Shown piece by piece: positions 8,001-15,580 of a DNA stretch of 22,129 nucleotides. The position numbers and the translations under genes were made by a program. This stretch comes from Verrucomicrobiales bacterium. Lineage in GTDB: Bacteria; Verrucomicrobiota; Verrucomicrobiia; Verrucomicrobiales; Akkermansiaceae. The notes under the pieces were generated by a model, which saw only the letters and a program-made list of their open reading frames with translations, ran no database searches and was not told where the DNA came from. The stretch spans positions 1-22,129 of the forward strand of contig PBTU01000177.1 in NCBI GenBank assembly GCA_002729295.1, read 5' to 3'. The stretch's first letter is position 1. Each line of letters starts with the position of its first letter.

Positions 8001-8885
8001 ATATTGATAGCGAACGACACCATCGCGCAGAAGAGGAATCGGCCAGACCCTCACTTCAAACTGATCGCTTTCACTCCTGCCAACTCTGGCCGAATATAAG
8101 AAGCCATCTTCGGCCGAAGGCAAATGATATTGGAAGGTGTGCTTGTTTCCTTCGCTTGAGACCGGACTCAGCGACTCGGATAACACCTCCCCATCCTTGG
8201 TCACCAAAAAATCAAGATCGCCATTAAGTTCACCTTCATAGGTCATTTCGATCAACACCTCGTCACCTTCAAGAACTTCCAAATCCCCAGGATTCATGGT
8301 GAAGCGGAATGCGCCGACGTTTCCGAGATCAGAAAATGGTGACACCGCCCGCGAAAGCAGACGTCCCATTTCCCGAGGAAAAATCGCCATAAGAGAGATC
8401 AAGGCCACAACCATAACCGCAACCGGCCAGAGGGATTTTTTGACCCGCTCCGAACGGACTTCGTCATTGGGATTTAACTCACCAACATCTCTCGCTGCAT
8501 CCTTCGAAAGTTCGCGGAGAAGGTCCAAAGAAATTCCCTCGGGATGATCCGACAGCTCTAGGGCGCTACTGATGCGCTCCTGAACTTCCGGGTGGCGTTC
8601 CTCAAGCCAACGAGCCAATCGGACCAACGAGATTTTTCGGGTTAAGGGCCTGAGTAAGAATCGGAAAACTCCGTATGCGACGGCTGCCAACCAACAGAAG
8701 AAAACCACTGCGCGCACGCCAGAAGACAAGGGAGCCAAAAAATAATCAAGGGCGACCAGAATAAAGAGACCGCCCAAAACAACGGAGAGAACTCGTAAGA
8801 GGCCCCTAACAAGTTGAATTTGCCTAATCCGCCGCTTGATAGCGCGTAGACCGGAGCTGATTTCAGGAGGAAGATTCGATGGCAT
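5004..8885 (-). CDS. Giant DUF4175-like membrane protein with coiled-coil and low-complexity C-terminal half
   Basis: From ATG 8885 this is 1293 residues. The only upstream extension uses TTG at 8927 and adds 14 unconvincing residues. Residues 1-200 contain two hydrophobic helices near residues 30-85 and another near 155-175 (WPVAVMVVALISLMAIF), followed by a long extracytoplasmic region of beta-sandwich-like segments (EYTGWSDR, ALPGTQVTVTGTFDSP). From about residue 530 onward it is almost entirely Glu/Ala/Gln-rich coiled coil. This part includes a hexapeptide repeat array and a duplicated block of about 100 residues. A Gly/Pro/Gln-rich linker leads to a globular-looking tail (ITTKDWEKIRATL, VPEDYRGLVKQYFEQVSK), a C-terminal signature I associate with related planctomycete/verrucomicrobial proteins. 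The architecture resembles DUF4175 proteins (family call from memory, untested). The function is unknown; the layout suggests an envelope scaffold anchored in the inner membrane. It lies 48 bases after the ABC ATPase and overlaps the next gene by one base. Confidence 0.82.
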   Translation of the reverse strand: MPSNLPPEISSGLRAIKRRIRQIQLVRGLLRVLSVVLGGLFILVALDYFLAPLSSGVRAVVFFCWLAAVAYGVFRFLLRPLTRKISLVRLARWLEERHPEVQERISSALELSDHPEGISLDLLRELSKDAARDVGELNPNDEVRSERVKKSLWPVAVMVVALISLMAIFPREMGRLLSRAVSPFSDLGNVGAFRFTMNPGDLEVLEGDEVLIEMTYEGELNGDLDFLVTKDGEVLSESLSPVSSEGNKHTFQYHLPSAEDGFLYSARVGRSESDQFEVRVWPIPLLRDGVVRYQYPEYTGWSDRSEALNGGIKALPGTQVTVTGTFDSPIKSGELLFESKELGDVEVENSANGSSFRWTQTIVPETLGNATLVVTHKLDRELQGGSFSIESLIDEAPAVKILSPVQRELKIRPDDQIVLDYEVLEKIGLSKAEIEIKVGGKKLASLNELLPERKPDLRPDLWEGEAMIYLGNLLPKINNPREFRIRLAISDNRPADLEGPGVGYSEWIEIKINKGASSLVRQELNEKHSDLKKTIEKAIADVQKAKAKMHQAKARLRKEEVPEQALEAMNEARDKLAEVEEDLTDLSERMKDSVQAHRRDELEEAIDMLAEARKEVEKAPLQDTAESRKEEIDSAIRNSTEAVDELRELLNEVSKDHPKIEDLAKLEELAQKQDKLAQEASEAAENAENADTPPEQDWQKQQEQVENEIREQVRQSPEAKSAALENQAEKAQDLAEKAEDLKEAQENLAELASQDQPTIEEKIADALAQAQEQINQDIKEELAEAQGNEEGQGNEEAQGNEEAQGNEEGQGNEEGQGNEEGQGSEEAQGNEEAQGNEEAQGKEDAEGSEEARGDDESRAENLSEALAQGEEALEGAKSDEFQEAAEAAQNAAEELAQGAEESPGQQNLQERQEKLAEAFEALAEGNTDAAEAALEEAQESAFSDALAEALAKEQEAIVEDVKEELSDARSNSEARANDLPEAVAQAEAALESAQDNQAADAAEAANQASEELAKGASESASQQELQERQEQVAEALEALAEGDTGEALTALEEMQAERAADLAQEVQDFAQADSDQLANARSQTRQASSRAEQAAQANEAGNSQQASQQNQQASEHLEQAENALNQAAENFAQQAEQAAQQELSDRKAPAPGEPLAEAFEQSAEAAQAGDAKQAAESAQAAAEALAQAAQQARSAMSQNGQPGQPGQPMDGQAGKGKGEPGEGEGDAPQEGDRQAQGDKGIPPQLAKLGITTKDWEKIRATLKTDVSGGAGEVVPEDYRGLVKQYFEQVSKEQ
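5700..6580 (-). repeat. Internal duplication of a roughly 100-residue coiled-coil block
   Basis: Two copies of one block lie head to tail within the giant gene. Copy A contains KEELAEAQ, then SRAENLSEALAQGEEALE, AAEELAQGAEES and LQERQEKLAEAFEALAEGNT. Copy B contains KEELSDARSNSEARANDLPE, QASEELAKGASES and LQERQEQVAEALEALAEGDT. The order of motifs is identical. Copy A spans about 6018-6580 and is longer because the hexapeptide array sits inside it. Copy B spans about 5700-6017. The DNA of the two copies has diverged considerably, so the duplication is older than the 18-bp array. Confidence 0.8.
6364..6531 (-). repeat. 18-bp coding tandem repeat (about 9 units) encoding GNEE(A/G)Q
   Basis: On the + strand the unit is ccttggg(c/t)ctcttcgttg with small variations, starting at 6364, 6382, 6400, 6418, 6436, 6454, 6472, 6490 and 6508, with a degenerate tenth from 6526. 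It stays in frame and encodes GNEEAQ or GNEEGQ hexapeptides (one GSEEAQ). Degenerate relatives continue on the C-terminal side of the array (GKEDAEGSEEARGDDES). Neighbouring units differ mainly at third positions or an Ala/Gly swap, as expected for a slippage-expanded minisatellite under selection for frame. Confidence 0.95.
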
Positions 8886-8933
8886 CGTTATGCATACGAC
8901 ACAAAAAGAATGGTCTGTCAGACACAATAAGAA

Positions 8934-9593
8934 TTAGTCAGTTGCCACTTTTCCGTCCTTGATGGTGAAAACACGGTCTCCCAGCCTCGAAAGCGAAGAA
9001 TCGTGGGTCACCACCACCAGTGTGGCATTTTGTTCATCAACCACTTCCATGAGAATTTTCATCACTTCATCGCCATTGGCCGAGTCCAGATTACCCGTGG
9101 GCTCATCGGCAAAAATGATCGAGGGACTGTTCACCAGAGCTCTCGCAATGGCCACCCGTTGCTGTTCACCACCGGACAATTCCGCAGGCAGGTGATCGAC
9201 CCGTTTAGTAAGCCCCACCCTCGCCAAGGCAGCCTCGGCCTGGTCCTTCTGGGAAGCTCCCCCGATCAAGCCGGGAACCATGACATTTTCGAGTGCGGTC
9301 AGTTCAGGTAGAAGGAAGTAATTTTGAAAGATATAGCCGATCTTGTCATTTCGCAGCTCAGCCTGATGAGACGACGACATATTGTAAAAATCGACATCGC
9401 CAATGTAGACCTGCCCCTTCTTTGGAGATTCCAACCCAGCAAGAGTATACATCAAGGTCGTCTTTCCTGCTCCGCTGGGGCCACAGAGAAAGACCCTTTC
9501 CCCAGTCTCGATCTCAAGATCAATTCCTTTGAGGACTTCGATCTCTTTTTTTCCGAGATGATAAGAGCGGTGAACCTGTTTTGCCCGAATCAT
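8934..9593 (-). CDS. LolD/MacB-type ABC transporter ATP-binding protein without an adjacent permease
   Basis: This is a 219-residue nucleotide-binding subunit of the LolD/FtsE/MacB class. Walker A is GPSGAGKT (residues 38-45), the Q-loop is in IFQNYFLL (about 88-95), the ABC signature is LSGGEQQR (139-146), Walker B is SIIFADEP (158-165) and the switch histidine is in VTHD (His197). All catalytic residues are present, so it should hydrolyse ATP. Relatives drive lipoprotein release or mechanotransmission with an FtsX-like permease, but no permease is encoded beside it. Its ATG (9593) overlaps the TGA of the gspF-like gene (ATGA), so the two are probably translationally coupled. The partner may be encoded elsewhere, or the downstream giant membrane protein may take that place (inference). 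Calling it lolD would claim too much. Confidence 0.85.
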   Translation of the reverse strand: MIRAKQVHRSYHLGKKEIEVLKGIDLEIETGERVFLCGPSGAGKTTLMYTLAGLESPKKGQVYIGDVDFYNMSSSHQAELRNDKIGYIFQNYFLLPELTALENVMVPGLIGGASQKDQAEAALARVGLTKRVDHLPAELSGGEQQRVAIARALVNSPSIIFADEPTGNLDSANGDEVMKILMEVVDEQNATLVVVTHDSSLSRLGDRVFTIKDGKVATD

Positions 9594-10885
9594 TTTCCGC
9601 CGATACTTTGGATGGTTTGGAAAATCGCGGTAATCATGAGGTAAGCCATTGACCCAATTAAAAGAGCCATCACCAAGAGAACAGCCGGCATAATCAAGGC
9701 CATGATTCGCTGCAGGGCATTGTTCAGCTCCTTATCAAAACGAACCCCTGCTTTCCGAAGCGCGATATCGATCTTTCCGGTCTGCTCACCCACAGTCACC
9801 ATATCGATTAATAAAGGCGAGAAAACTCCGCTCCGCATCATCGATGCTGAAAGTGAACGGCCATCTCCCACCCAATCAACCATCTCAGTGAGGTGAGCTC
9901 GAATGAAAAGATTTTGTGTTGCGTCCCGGGTCAACTCCAGAGCCCTCAACAAGGGCAGTCCATTACCAACCAAGTTCGCCATCGTCTCCAAAAACTGAAC
10001 ATAAAATCGTCGTTCGATCACAGCCCCAAAAAGCGGAAGCTTTAACTTCACCCGGTCCCAGGTAGGACGGTTGTCTTCGTTGTCTTTCCAAGCTTTGAAC
10101 AAAATCGCTCCCGCACCAAGCGCCAGTGCGATGACTAGCCACCATTTCCCAAAAAAGTTGGAAGCCCCCATCATGATCTGCGCACCGAGGGGAATCTTAC
10201 TCCCTGGCGTGCTTTCGAGAAGCCCCACCAGTTGCGGAATCAACTTTGTTACAAAAACAATTCCCACGCCAATCCCGGCCATAATGAGGAAGGCTGGATA
10301 AATCATCGCCAAAATCACCTTTCCCTGCAGTTCCTGCAAGGTCTTCAGATAGTGAGCCTGTCGGTCGAGAATGGTATCAAGAGCACCACTGGCCTCTCCG
10401 GCCGCAGCCAGACTGCAATACAATGGACCGAAGCTGGGACTCACTCGCTTCAGGGAAGAGGAAAAAGAATTACCATCCCGCACCAGCTGACGAATCTTGG
10501 TCGAAACCGCTTTGAGACCTCCGAGTTCCTGACGATTTTCCATCGCCCGAAGAGCAGGCTCCAGTTGTAGTCCCGCCGAAAGCATGTCCGAGAGTTCCTC
10601 GGTGAAGAGCACGACGTCAGCTCGCTTAAGCTTCACCGGCCCATCGGGGATTTCCTCATCGGCGACCACAGGTTTCCCCGGAGCAGCAACTCTTCCCGGA
10701 GCAGCTGGTTTCGCGGCAGTCCCTTTTTTCTTGGGCTCTGCGTCTCCGCTATCCATGTTCAGCGACACTGGCTGCAACTTCTTCCGGTCCAACTGGCGTA
10801 AGGCCTCACCGCGATCTCCCGCCGTCAGCTCACCAGCAACAATCGACCCGCTTGAATCCAGCGCTTTGTATTTAAAACTAGCCAC
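9590..10885 (-). CDS. Type II secretion/type IV pilus inner-membrane platform protein (GspF/PilC family)
   Basis: GspF/PilC proteins form the inner-membrane platform on which the assembly ATPase acts to extrude pilin or pseudopilin. The N-terminus MASFKYKALDSSGSIVAGEL and the DRGEALRQLDRKKLQP motif are typical of the family. Two T2SSF domains follow: LKRADVVLFTEELSDMLSAG to about residue 215, and ERRFYVQFLETMANLVGNG to about residue 400. Hydrophobic segments lie near VILAMIYPAFLIMAGIG, WWLVIALALGAGAILF and at the C-terminus. Length (431 aa) is slightly above usual because of a Pro/Ala/Lys-rich linker at about residues 50-80. The start is GTG at 10885, with a purine stretch AAAGAAG just upstream. 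It begins 12 bases after the GspE-like gene and overlaps the ABC ATPase gene by four bases. Confidence 0.92.
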   Translation of the reverse strand: MASFKYKALDSSGSIVAGELTAGDRGEALRQLDRKKLQPVSLNMDSGDAEPKKKGTAAKPAAPGRVAAPGKPVVADEEIPDGPVKLKRADVVLFTEELSDMLSAGLQLEPALRAMENRQELGGLKAVSTKIRQLVRDGNSFSSSLKRVSPSFGPLYCSLAAAGEASGALDTILDRQAHYLKTLQELQGKVILAMIYPAFLIMAGIGVGIVFVTKLIPQLVGLLESTPGSKIPLGAQIMMGASNFFGKWWLVIALALGAGAILFKAWKDNEDNRPTWDRVKLKLPLFGAVIERRFYVQFLETMANLVGNGLPLLRALELTRDATQNLFIRAHLTEMVDWVGDGRSLSASMMRSGVFSPLLIDMVTVGEQTGKIDIALRKAGVRFDKELNNALQRIMALIMPAVLLVMALLIGSMAYLMITAIFQTIQSIGGK

Positions 10886-10897
10886 GATCTTCTTTGA

Positions 10898-12604
10898 TTA
10901 CTCCTCTCCTCCTAGATCGGATGCCGTCACCGAAATCACTTCCTCCACCGTGGTGATTCCTTTCATCACCTTGTGCCATCCATACTCCCTCATGGGAACG
11001 TAACCATCTTTGACAGCCTGTTCCATCAACTCGGGTGCCGCGGCATTCTTGGCAATCATTTCCTCCATGACGCTGCCAATGAGGATTACTTCGTAAATGG
11101 CAATTCGGCCTGAGAATCCCGTGTTCCGACACTTGTCACACCCACTCGGCTCATAGGCCTGCCCTTCGATACTCGAAGGAATACTGAAGCGATCCCGCAC
11201 ATTCTGTGGAATCTCGATGGGAATCTTACAATGGTTGCAGAGGCGCCGCACCAGACGCTGGGCCAGGAAAGCCCGAACCGAGGCGGCCACCAGGAATGGC
11301 TCCACGCCCATATCAACCAATCGGCTGATACCACCAATTGCGTTGTTGGTATGCAGGGTCGAGAACACCAGGTGACCGGTCAGGGATGCACGGATGGCAA
11401 TCTCCGCTGTTTCAAGATCGCGAATCTCACCCAGCATTACGATATTAGGATCGGCTCGAAGAATGGAACGAAGTCCACTCGCAAACGTAAGGCCGATCTC
11501 ACTCTTCACCGCGATCTGCATCACCCCTTCGAGCTTGTTCTCTACCGGATCCTCAATCGTCACGATCCGAGTATCGGAGGTGTTGAGTTCGCTCAGGAAG
11601 GAATAGAGCGTCGTCGACTTACCGGAACCAGTTGGACCAGTAATCAAAATAATTCCGTTGGGCAGGCTGAGGATACTCTGGATTTTCGAGAGAACGAAGT
11701 CCTCCATCCCAAGCAATTCCACATTGAATTTTTCTTGGTTCAACAAACGCAAACTGACCGACTCACCCTCCACCGTCGGCACGGTCGCAACACGAACGTC
11801 GATGGATGATCCCTCAAACTGAAGGTTAATCCGACCATCCTGGGGAAGACGGCGCTCGGCAATATCGAGCTTGGACATGATTTTTAAACGAGCAATCACC
11901 GATGACTGCAGAGCCTTGATATTATCGGGTACGGCAATATCCACGAGGCTGCCATCCACCCGATAGCGAATCCGGAGATTGTCTGCCATAGGCTCGACGT
12001 GGATATCCGTCGCTTTCTGATCCAGCGCCTCACGAACAATCTGGTTCACGAACTTCACCACGCTGGCCTCTTCGTCCTCAACTTCGTCAATGACGCTAGC
12101 CTCGTCCTTGGCTTCTAGATTATCAAAATCAAGATCCCGCCCCTCTAAAAGCTGCTCAAAGGTATCTGCACCCACCCCGTAGAGTTTTCGCAAGGCATCA
12201 TGCACCCGGCGCCGTGAGGCCATGTGCCAGACGATGGGAAGATCGATGGCCTGCGCCGCAGCCTGTCTGGCGAGCAGATTCAGCGGATCATAAGTCACCA
12301 TGTGCAGGCGTGCATTATCTCCATCAATCTCGATGGGAAGCACGCGATGTTTCAGGGCGATCTGAGGGCCACAAGCCGCCCGAAGCGGAAGAGCGCTCTC
12401 AAAATCGGGGATTTCAGGCAACCAGTCGAGATAAAGACCGGTAGCCAATTCACGCATGTAGGGTTCCTCGTCCACCAAACCGGTGTCGAGAATATCGTCG
12501 AGAGGAGAATGCTGGCGCTGACTGGCTTCTTGGACTGCTTCCTCAAGGGCGGGCAGATCAGAACAACCAGTTTCGCGGGCGGGCTTAAGGAGAAGCTCGG
12601 TCAT
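10898..12604 (-). CDS. Type II secretion/type IV pilus assembly ATPase (GspE/PilB family)
   Basis: This is the hexameric cytoplasmic motor that powers pseudopilus or pilus assembly. An N-terminal GspE_N/MshEN-like domain covers about residues 1-150. The AAA-like motor includes ATDIHVEP, then Walker A GPTGSGKST (near residue 323), the Asp box around TIEDPVE, and Walker B/His-box LGEIRDLETAEIA with GHLVFSTLHTN. A zinc-binding tetracysteine element follows, CNHC and CDKC about 30 residues apart (about 11130-11245). The motor is intact. I start at ATG 12604 (MTELLLKPARETG, 568 aa). A TTG at 12667 would add 21 residues without family-like sequence. No clear Shine-Dalgarno is seen. It is the first gene of the minus-strand cluster with the GspF-like gene. 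No pilin, prepilin peptidase or secretin gene is in the window, so GspE and PilB cannot be told apart. Confidence 0.93.
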   Translation of the reverse strand: MTELLLKPARETGCSDLPALEEAVQEASQRQHSPLDDILDTGLVDEEPYMRELATGLYLDWLPEIPDFESALPLRAACGPQIALKHRVLPIEIDGDNARLHMVTYDPLNLLARQAAAQAIDLPIVWHMASRRRVHDALRKLYGVGADTFEQLLEGRDLDFDNLEAKDEASVIDEVEDEEASVVKFVNQIVREALDQKATDIHVEPMADNLRIRYRVDGSLVDIAVPDNIKALQSSVIARLKIMSKLDIAERRLPQDGRINLQFEGSSIDVRVATVPTVEGESVSLRLLNQEKFNVELLGMEDFVLSKIQSILSLPNGIILITGPTGSGKSTTLYSFLSELNTSDTRIVTIEDPVENKLEGVMQIAVKSEIGLTFASGLRSILRADPNIVMLGEIRDLETAEIAIRASLTGHLVFSTLHTNNAIGGISRLVDMGVEPFLVAASVRAFLAQRLVRRLCNHCKIPIEIPQNVRDRFSIPSSIEGQAYEPSGCDKCRNTGFSGRIAIYEVILIGSVMEEMIAKNAAAPELMEQAVKDGYVPMREYGWHKVMKGITTVEEVISVTASDLGGEE

Positions 12605-12805
12605 GTTCGTAGTGAGTATCGATAAAACGCACAGACTTGGAAGTTCTGTCTCCTGAATTTTCAGCAAATCTTCAGGAATACCATCAGAATCGTAAATTCT
12701 CCAGTTTCCTCGGAAATCAATTGCACCAATTCACTACCATGACTATTCTCCCTTGTCTGCCTCGTACGCCAGAAGTGGTTGATTGGCCGACCCGATATTA
12801 TTAAA

Positions 12806-12963
12806 AATGGGGGTTGCCCCGGAGGTCTAATGTCACGCCTTTATTGGAAGACAGCGGGCTAATGGAAACCCCCAACCTATTGGGCTTCGGGAATGCGGCT
12901 CATGCGCCACGGACGGCGAGGTGGATGACCTCAAAAACCCGCTCTATTTTGGAGCGGGTTTTT
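12806..12963 (+). ncRNA. Candidate structured small RNA ending in a rho-independent terminator
   Basis: Read on the + strand, about 160 bases show nested complementarity. GAGGTC (12822-12827) pairs with GACCTC (12927-12932), and CGCC (12836-12839) pairs with GGCG (12915-12918). An internal hairpin CTAATGG/CCTATTGG (12859-12865 with 12876-12883, one bulge and a G-T pair) has the loop AAACCCCCAA. Part of that loop is perfectly complementary over eight bases to TGGGGGTT (12808-12815), which would allow a pseudoknot. A strong hairpin plus T-run follows directly. An AT-rich stretch (ttgatt at about 12779, tattatta at about 12796) could be a weak promoter. Length and a closing stem beside a terminator are reminiscent of 6S-like RNAs, but I recognise no conserved motif of 6S, SRP RNA, tmRNA or a riboswitch. 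The direction is not certain. Confidence 0.33.
12933..12963. terminator. Strong bidirectional rho-independent terminator
   Basis: aaaaacccgctc (12933-12944) and gagcgggttttt (12952-12963) form a perfect 12-bp stem with a 7-base loop, and there is a T-run on both strands. It lies 9 bases beyond the stop of the TPR gene and probably ends that minus-strand transcript. On the + strand it would end the candidate small RNA. Confidence 0.9.
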
Positions 12964-12971
12964 CTGCACCC

Positions 12972-15548
12972 TCATTTCAACGGAAAAGGATCATTCCGAA
13001 AGCGACGGTTTTGCTGCCTCAGCTGAAAATCTGAAGAATTCCGGTTCGCAGCACGATCACTCCATTCCACGGCCTTCTTCCGATTGCCCTTCGCAAAGTA
13101 AATCTCGGCCATGGTATCCAGATAGGCCTCCGACAAGGGCCGGACTTCCAGCGACATTTTCAAATAACCCTCGGCCTCATCGAGGCAACGGTTTGCCCGT
13201 GAAGCCAGCCAGCCAAAGGTATTTTTCGCATTATGATCTTTTGAGAAAAAGCGAACATTCTCCCGCAGCAACTCTGCCGACTTCTCAAATAATTCATCAT
13301 GCAGCTCGACCAATCCCGCTTCCCGGAGCGCTGGGAAAAAATCATCCGCCAAGACTCCGTCCCTTGGAATCAAGCCATGCGCCTTTCTGAGGTTTCTCAG
13401 AGCCTCTTCCATCTGACCCTCCTCGGCAGCCAACATCCCACGACAGAACAGGACCTGGAATCGTCCTCTAATGAGATAGACGTCGCTTGCCTGCTTGAGC
13501 GCCCAGGACTCCAACTCACTCAAAGCCACCGCAAAACTCCAATTCCTTTCCTGAATAGCCCCCGACAATGCGCCCTCGATGATACTTCTTAAATTGCTGT
13601 CATCACCCGAATCCACTCGCTCCATTCTCAACAAGGCGGCACGATAGAACTTCCGGGACTTCTCATACTCACCCGCACGGAAATGATGCTTGGCAAAATA
13701 TCCCAGACTATCGGCTGCCCCTTGGGACAATAGTATCCCTTTCTTCAAATAAGCCTCACCAAAGGGATCTCCGATTTTATTTAACACCACCCCTGCTCGA
13801 TAGACCATCGACGGGGTTGCAGAGGGACTCTGGAGATAATTTGAATCCGCGTACAATTTGGCGGCCTCTTCATACCTCTCCTGATAGGCCAAATGTTCAG
13901 CCTCAAAAAGCGGATTTAAGCCAAATTCAGCTTCCTTGAGCAAACGACAATAAAGCAAAATATCAGACCCTTCTCCGCGGTTATTCGCGAAATCTAAAAG
14001 GTGCTTCAATCCTACTTCGGGATCCTGCTCCGCCAAAGATTCCTCCCTGAATCTCCTCTCAACCCCCTCAAAAAAATCAACAGGAACCATTGGTTCGCCA
14101 TAGAAGGAGGCCACCAACTGCAGGACTTCTAGAGAAGGACGATTATCAGCCCTGTCCAAAAGCTTCACCTTGAGCCACTCCACACCATCGCTTTCGCCAT
14201 AAATCGACGAAAGCAACACCTCAACTTCCACATCGAATTTTTTCACTTCCCGATCCAGCGCAACCAGAGAGGCACGAGGCGCAAACGAAAAAGATCGCTG
14301 ATACCAGTCATACATCCGACTGTCCCTCGCCTCGCGCGCGGCATCGAAATAGTTCTCGATACACGTTGTGGCCTCGCTAACCATCCCTCGGCTTTCAAGG
14401 AAACTCGCGGCATAAAAATACTCGAAATACGGCTCAACATCCCCCTCCACCCGGAAACGCTCCAGGGTCCGCTCATACACACCCTTGATCCATTCATCGT
14501 TCAATGTCGCTTCATCTAACCCAATCAGCTTCAAGGCTTCAATGTCACGATCCTGACCGAGCAAAAAGAAGTAACGTGACTCGTCAACAAAGTCATTGGC
14601 ATAGCCTCTCAACACCTCATCGAGCATGCCCATCTTCAGAAGACTACTCCGGGCTTCGAACGATTCACTGGAATTGGTCACGTGATGGCGGATCGAAGCC
14701 AGCTGTCTCTCCATCCGGTCTTTATCCCCAGTTTTCTCAGCCCGGATCCAATCCAAATAATATCCTTCAACCAAGGAAAGACTCCCTTCCTCATCCAAAT
14801 ACTCAAATAGCGGTACAACGTCTCCCATGGCAAGCGATGCCACCATCACGGCATGACGGTCGCCCAGACGATCAGCCTCCGCCCTTAAAATTGCCGGGTC
14901 ACCCTTCACCCTTAAACACGCCAAATAACGGGCCTTGCTTTTTTCGTCAGTAAGCTGCCGGAGCCTTCCGATTTCCCCATCCAGCTGGCCAAGATGATCA
15001 CATAAGCCCGCATAGGCGATCAGTGAGCGATAGTCATCATTGAGCAAAAGCAATTCTTTCGCTTGATCCAAATCTCCGCCTCGAAGCAAACTTAATTGCA
15101 CCTTGGGAAGAACTTCAGCGACGGTTTCATCCATTCGCTCCAGGACTCTCTCATCCCTCTCGATCGATCTCAGGCGCAGCATGAGCCCATATTCCCTTCT
15201 ACTTTTAAGACTATTAAAAAGAGACACTTTACCATTTACCGAAGCGGAAAAATACTTGTCTAGAAGATCCATAATCTCCTGCGGGGTTTCGGGAGAGAGA
15301 CCCAAAAGAAGCTTTCGGTGCAAAGACAAGGCCCTGGCTTTGATTTCCGGATCGCTGCCCCGACTCAGCCTCTCGAGAACCTCCAGGGAAATCTTGCCCT
15401 CCTTCCACAGGGTTTCCATCGCCTCCCGCCGGATCTCAAAATCGTCCGATCCCAACATTTTTTCGATTTCAGAAATAGATCCCTGCCCGGGAACGAGCGT
15501 GCCAGACCCAAGCAAGGAAGTCAGAATGAGGACCACTTTCTTCAACAT
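12972..15548 (-). CDS. Secreted or periplasmic TPR/alpha-solenoid repeat protein, function unknown
   Basis: The 858-residue product begins with a signal peptide (MLKKVVLILTSLLGSGTLVPG, cleavage probably near GQGS), with no other membrane segment. After it comes a short HEAT-like pair (DDFEIRREAMETLWKEG; DPEIKARALSLHRKL). The rest is helical repeats. The clearest TPRs are near the C-terminus: AEEGQMEEALRNLRKAHGLIP, LDEAEGYLKMSLEVRPLSEA and LDTMAEIYFAKGNRKKAVEW. No enzymatic motif is visible, so a protein-interaction scaffold in the envelope is the best guess. The start is ATG 15548. It lies 32 bases after the residual end of the sirtuin pseudogene, with no terminator between, so it may be the last gene of the hisC-mnmE transcript, closed by the terminator at 12933-12963. 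No name can be given. Confidence 0.8.
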   Translation of the reverse strand: MLKKVVLILTSLLGSGTLVPGQGSISEIEKMLGSDDFEIRREAMETLWKEGKISLEVLERLSRGSDPEIKARALSLHRKLLLGLSPETPQEIMDLLDKYFSASVNGKVSLFNSLKSRREYGLMLRLRSIERDERVLERMDETVAEVLPKVQLSLLRGGDLDQAKELLLLNDDYRSLIAYAGLCDHLGQLDGEIGRLRQLTDEKSKARYLACLRVKGDPAILRAEADRLGDRHAVMVASLAMGDVVPLFEYLDEEGSLSLVEGYYLDWIRAEKTGDKDRMERQLASIRHHVTNSSESFEARSSLLKMGMLDEVLRGYANDFVDESRYFFLLGQDRDIEALKLIGLDEATLNDEWIKGVYERTLERFRVEGDVEPYFEYFYAASFLESRGMVSEATTCIENYFDAAREARDSRMYDWYQRSFSFAPRASLVALDREVKKFDVEVEVLLSSIYGESDGVEWLKVKLLDRADNRPSLEVLQLVASFYGEPMVPVDFFEGVERRFREESLAEQDPEVGLKHLLDFANNRGEGSDILLYCRLLKEAEFGLNPLFEAEHLAYQERYEEAAKLYADSNYLQSPSATPSMVYRAGVVLNKIGDPFGEAYLKKGILLSQGAADSLGYFAKHHFRAGEYEKSRKFYRAALLRMERVDSGDDSNLRSIIEGALSGAIQERNWSFAVALSELESWALKQASDVYLIRGRFQVLFCRGMLAAEEGQMEEALRNLRKAHGLIPRDGVLADDFFPALREAGLVELHDELFEKSAELLRENVRFFSKDHNAKNTFGWLASRANRCLDEAEGYLKMSLEVRPLSEAYLDTMAEIYFAKGNRKKAVEWSDRAANRNSSDFQLRQQNRRFRNDPFPLK

Positions 15549-15580
15549 CGTGCTCTAAACTCTCTTATTTTTCGTCAGGA

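Larger units (their letters stand above)
12605..12971. other. Intergenic region upstream of the gspE-like gene
   Basis: These 367 bases carry no convincing protein gene on either strand. The right part (about 12806-12963) has secondary-structure potential and ends in a strong terminator; both are annotated separately. The left part (12605-12800) presumably contains the promoter of the gspE-like cluster, but I find no good -35/-10 pair reading leftward. Confidence 0.7.

Noticed and set aside
8912..8924. Small palindrome ggtctgtcagacac upstream of the giant gene as an operator
   Set aside because: It has only five base pairs around one central base in a 48-base gap inside an apparent operon; no second copy is seen.
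12803..12821. Minus-strand GGGGCAACCCC followed by ATTTTT as a terminator
   Set aside because: The stem is only four base pairs with a three-base loop; the same bases are better explained by complementarity to the C-rich loop at 12867-12874.
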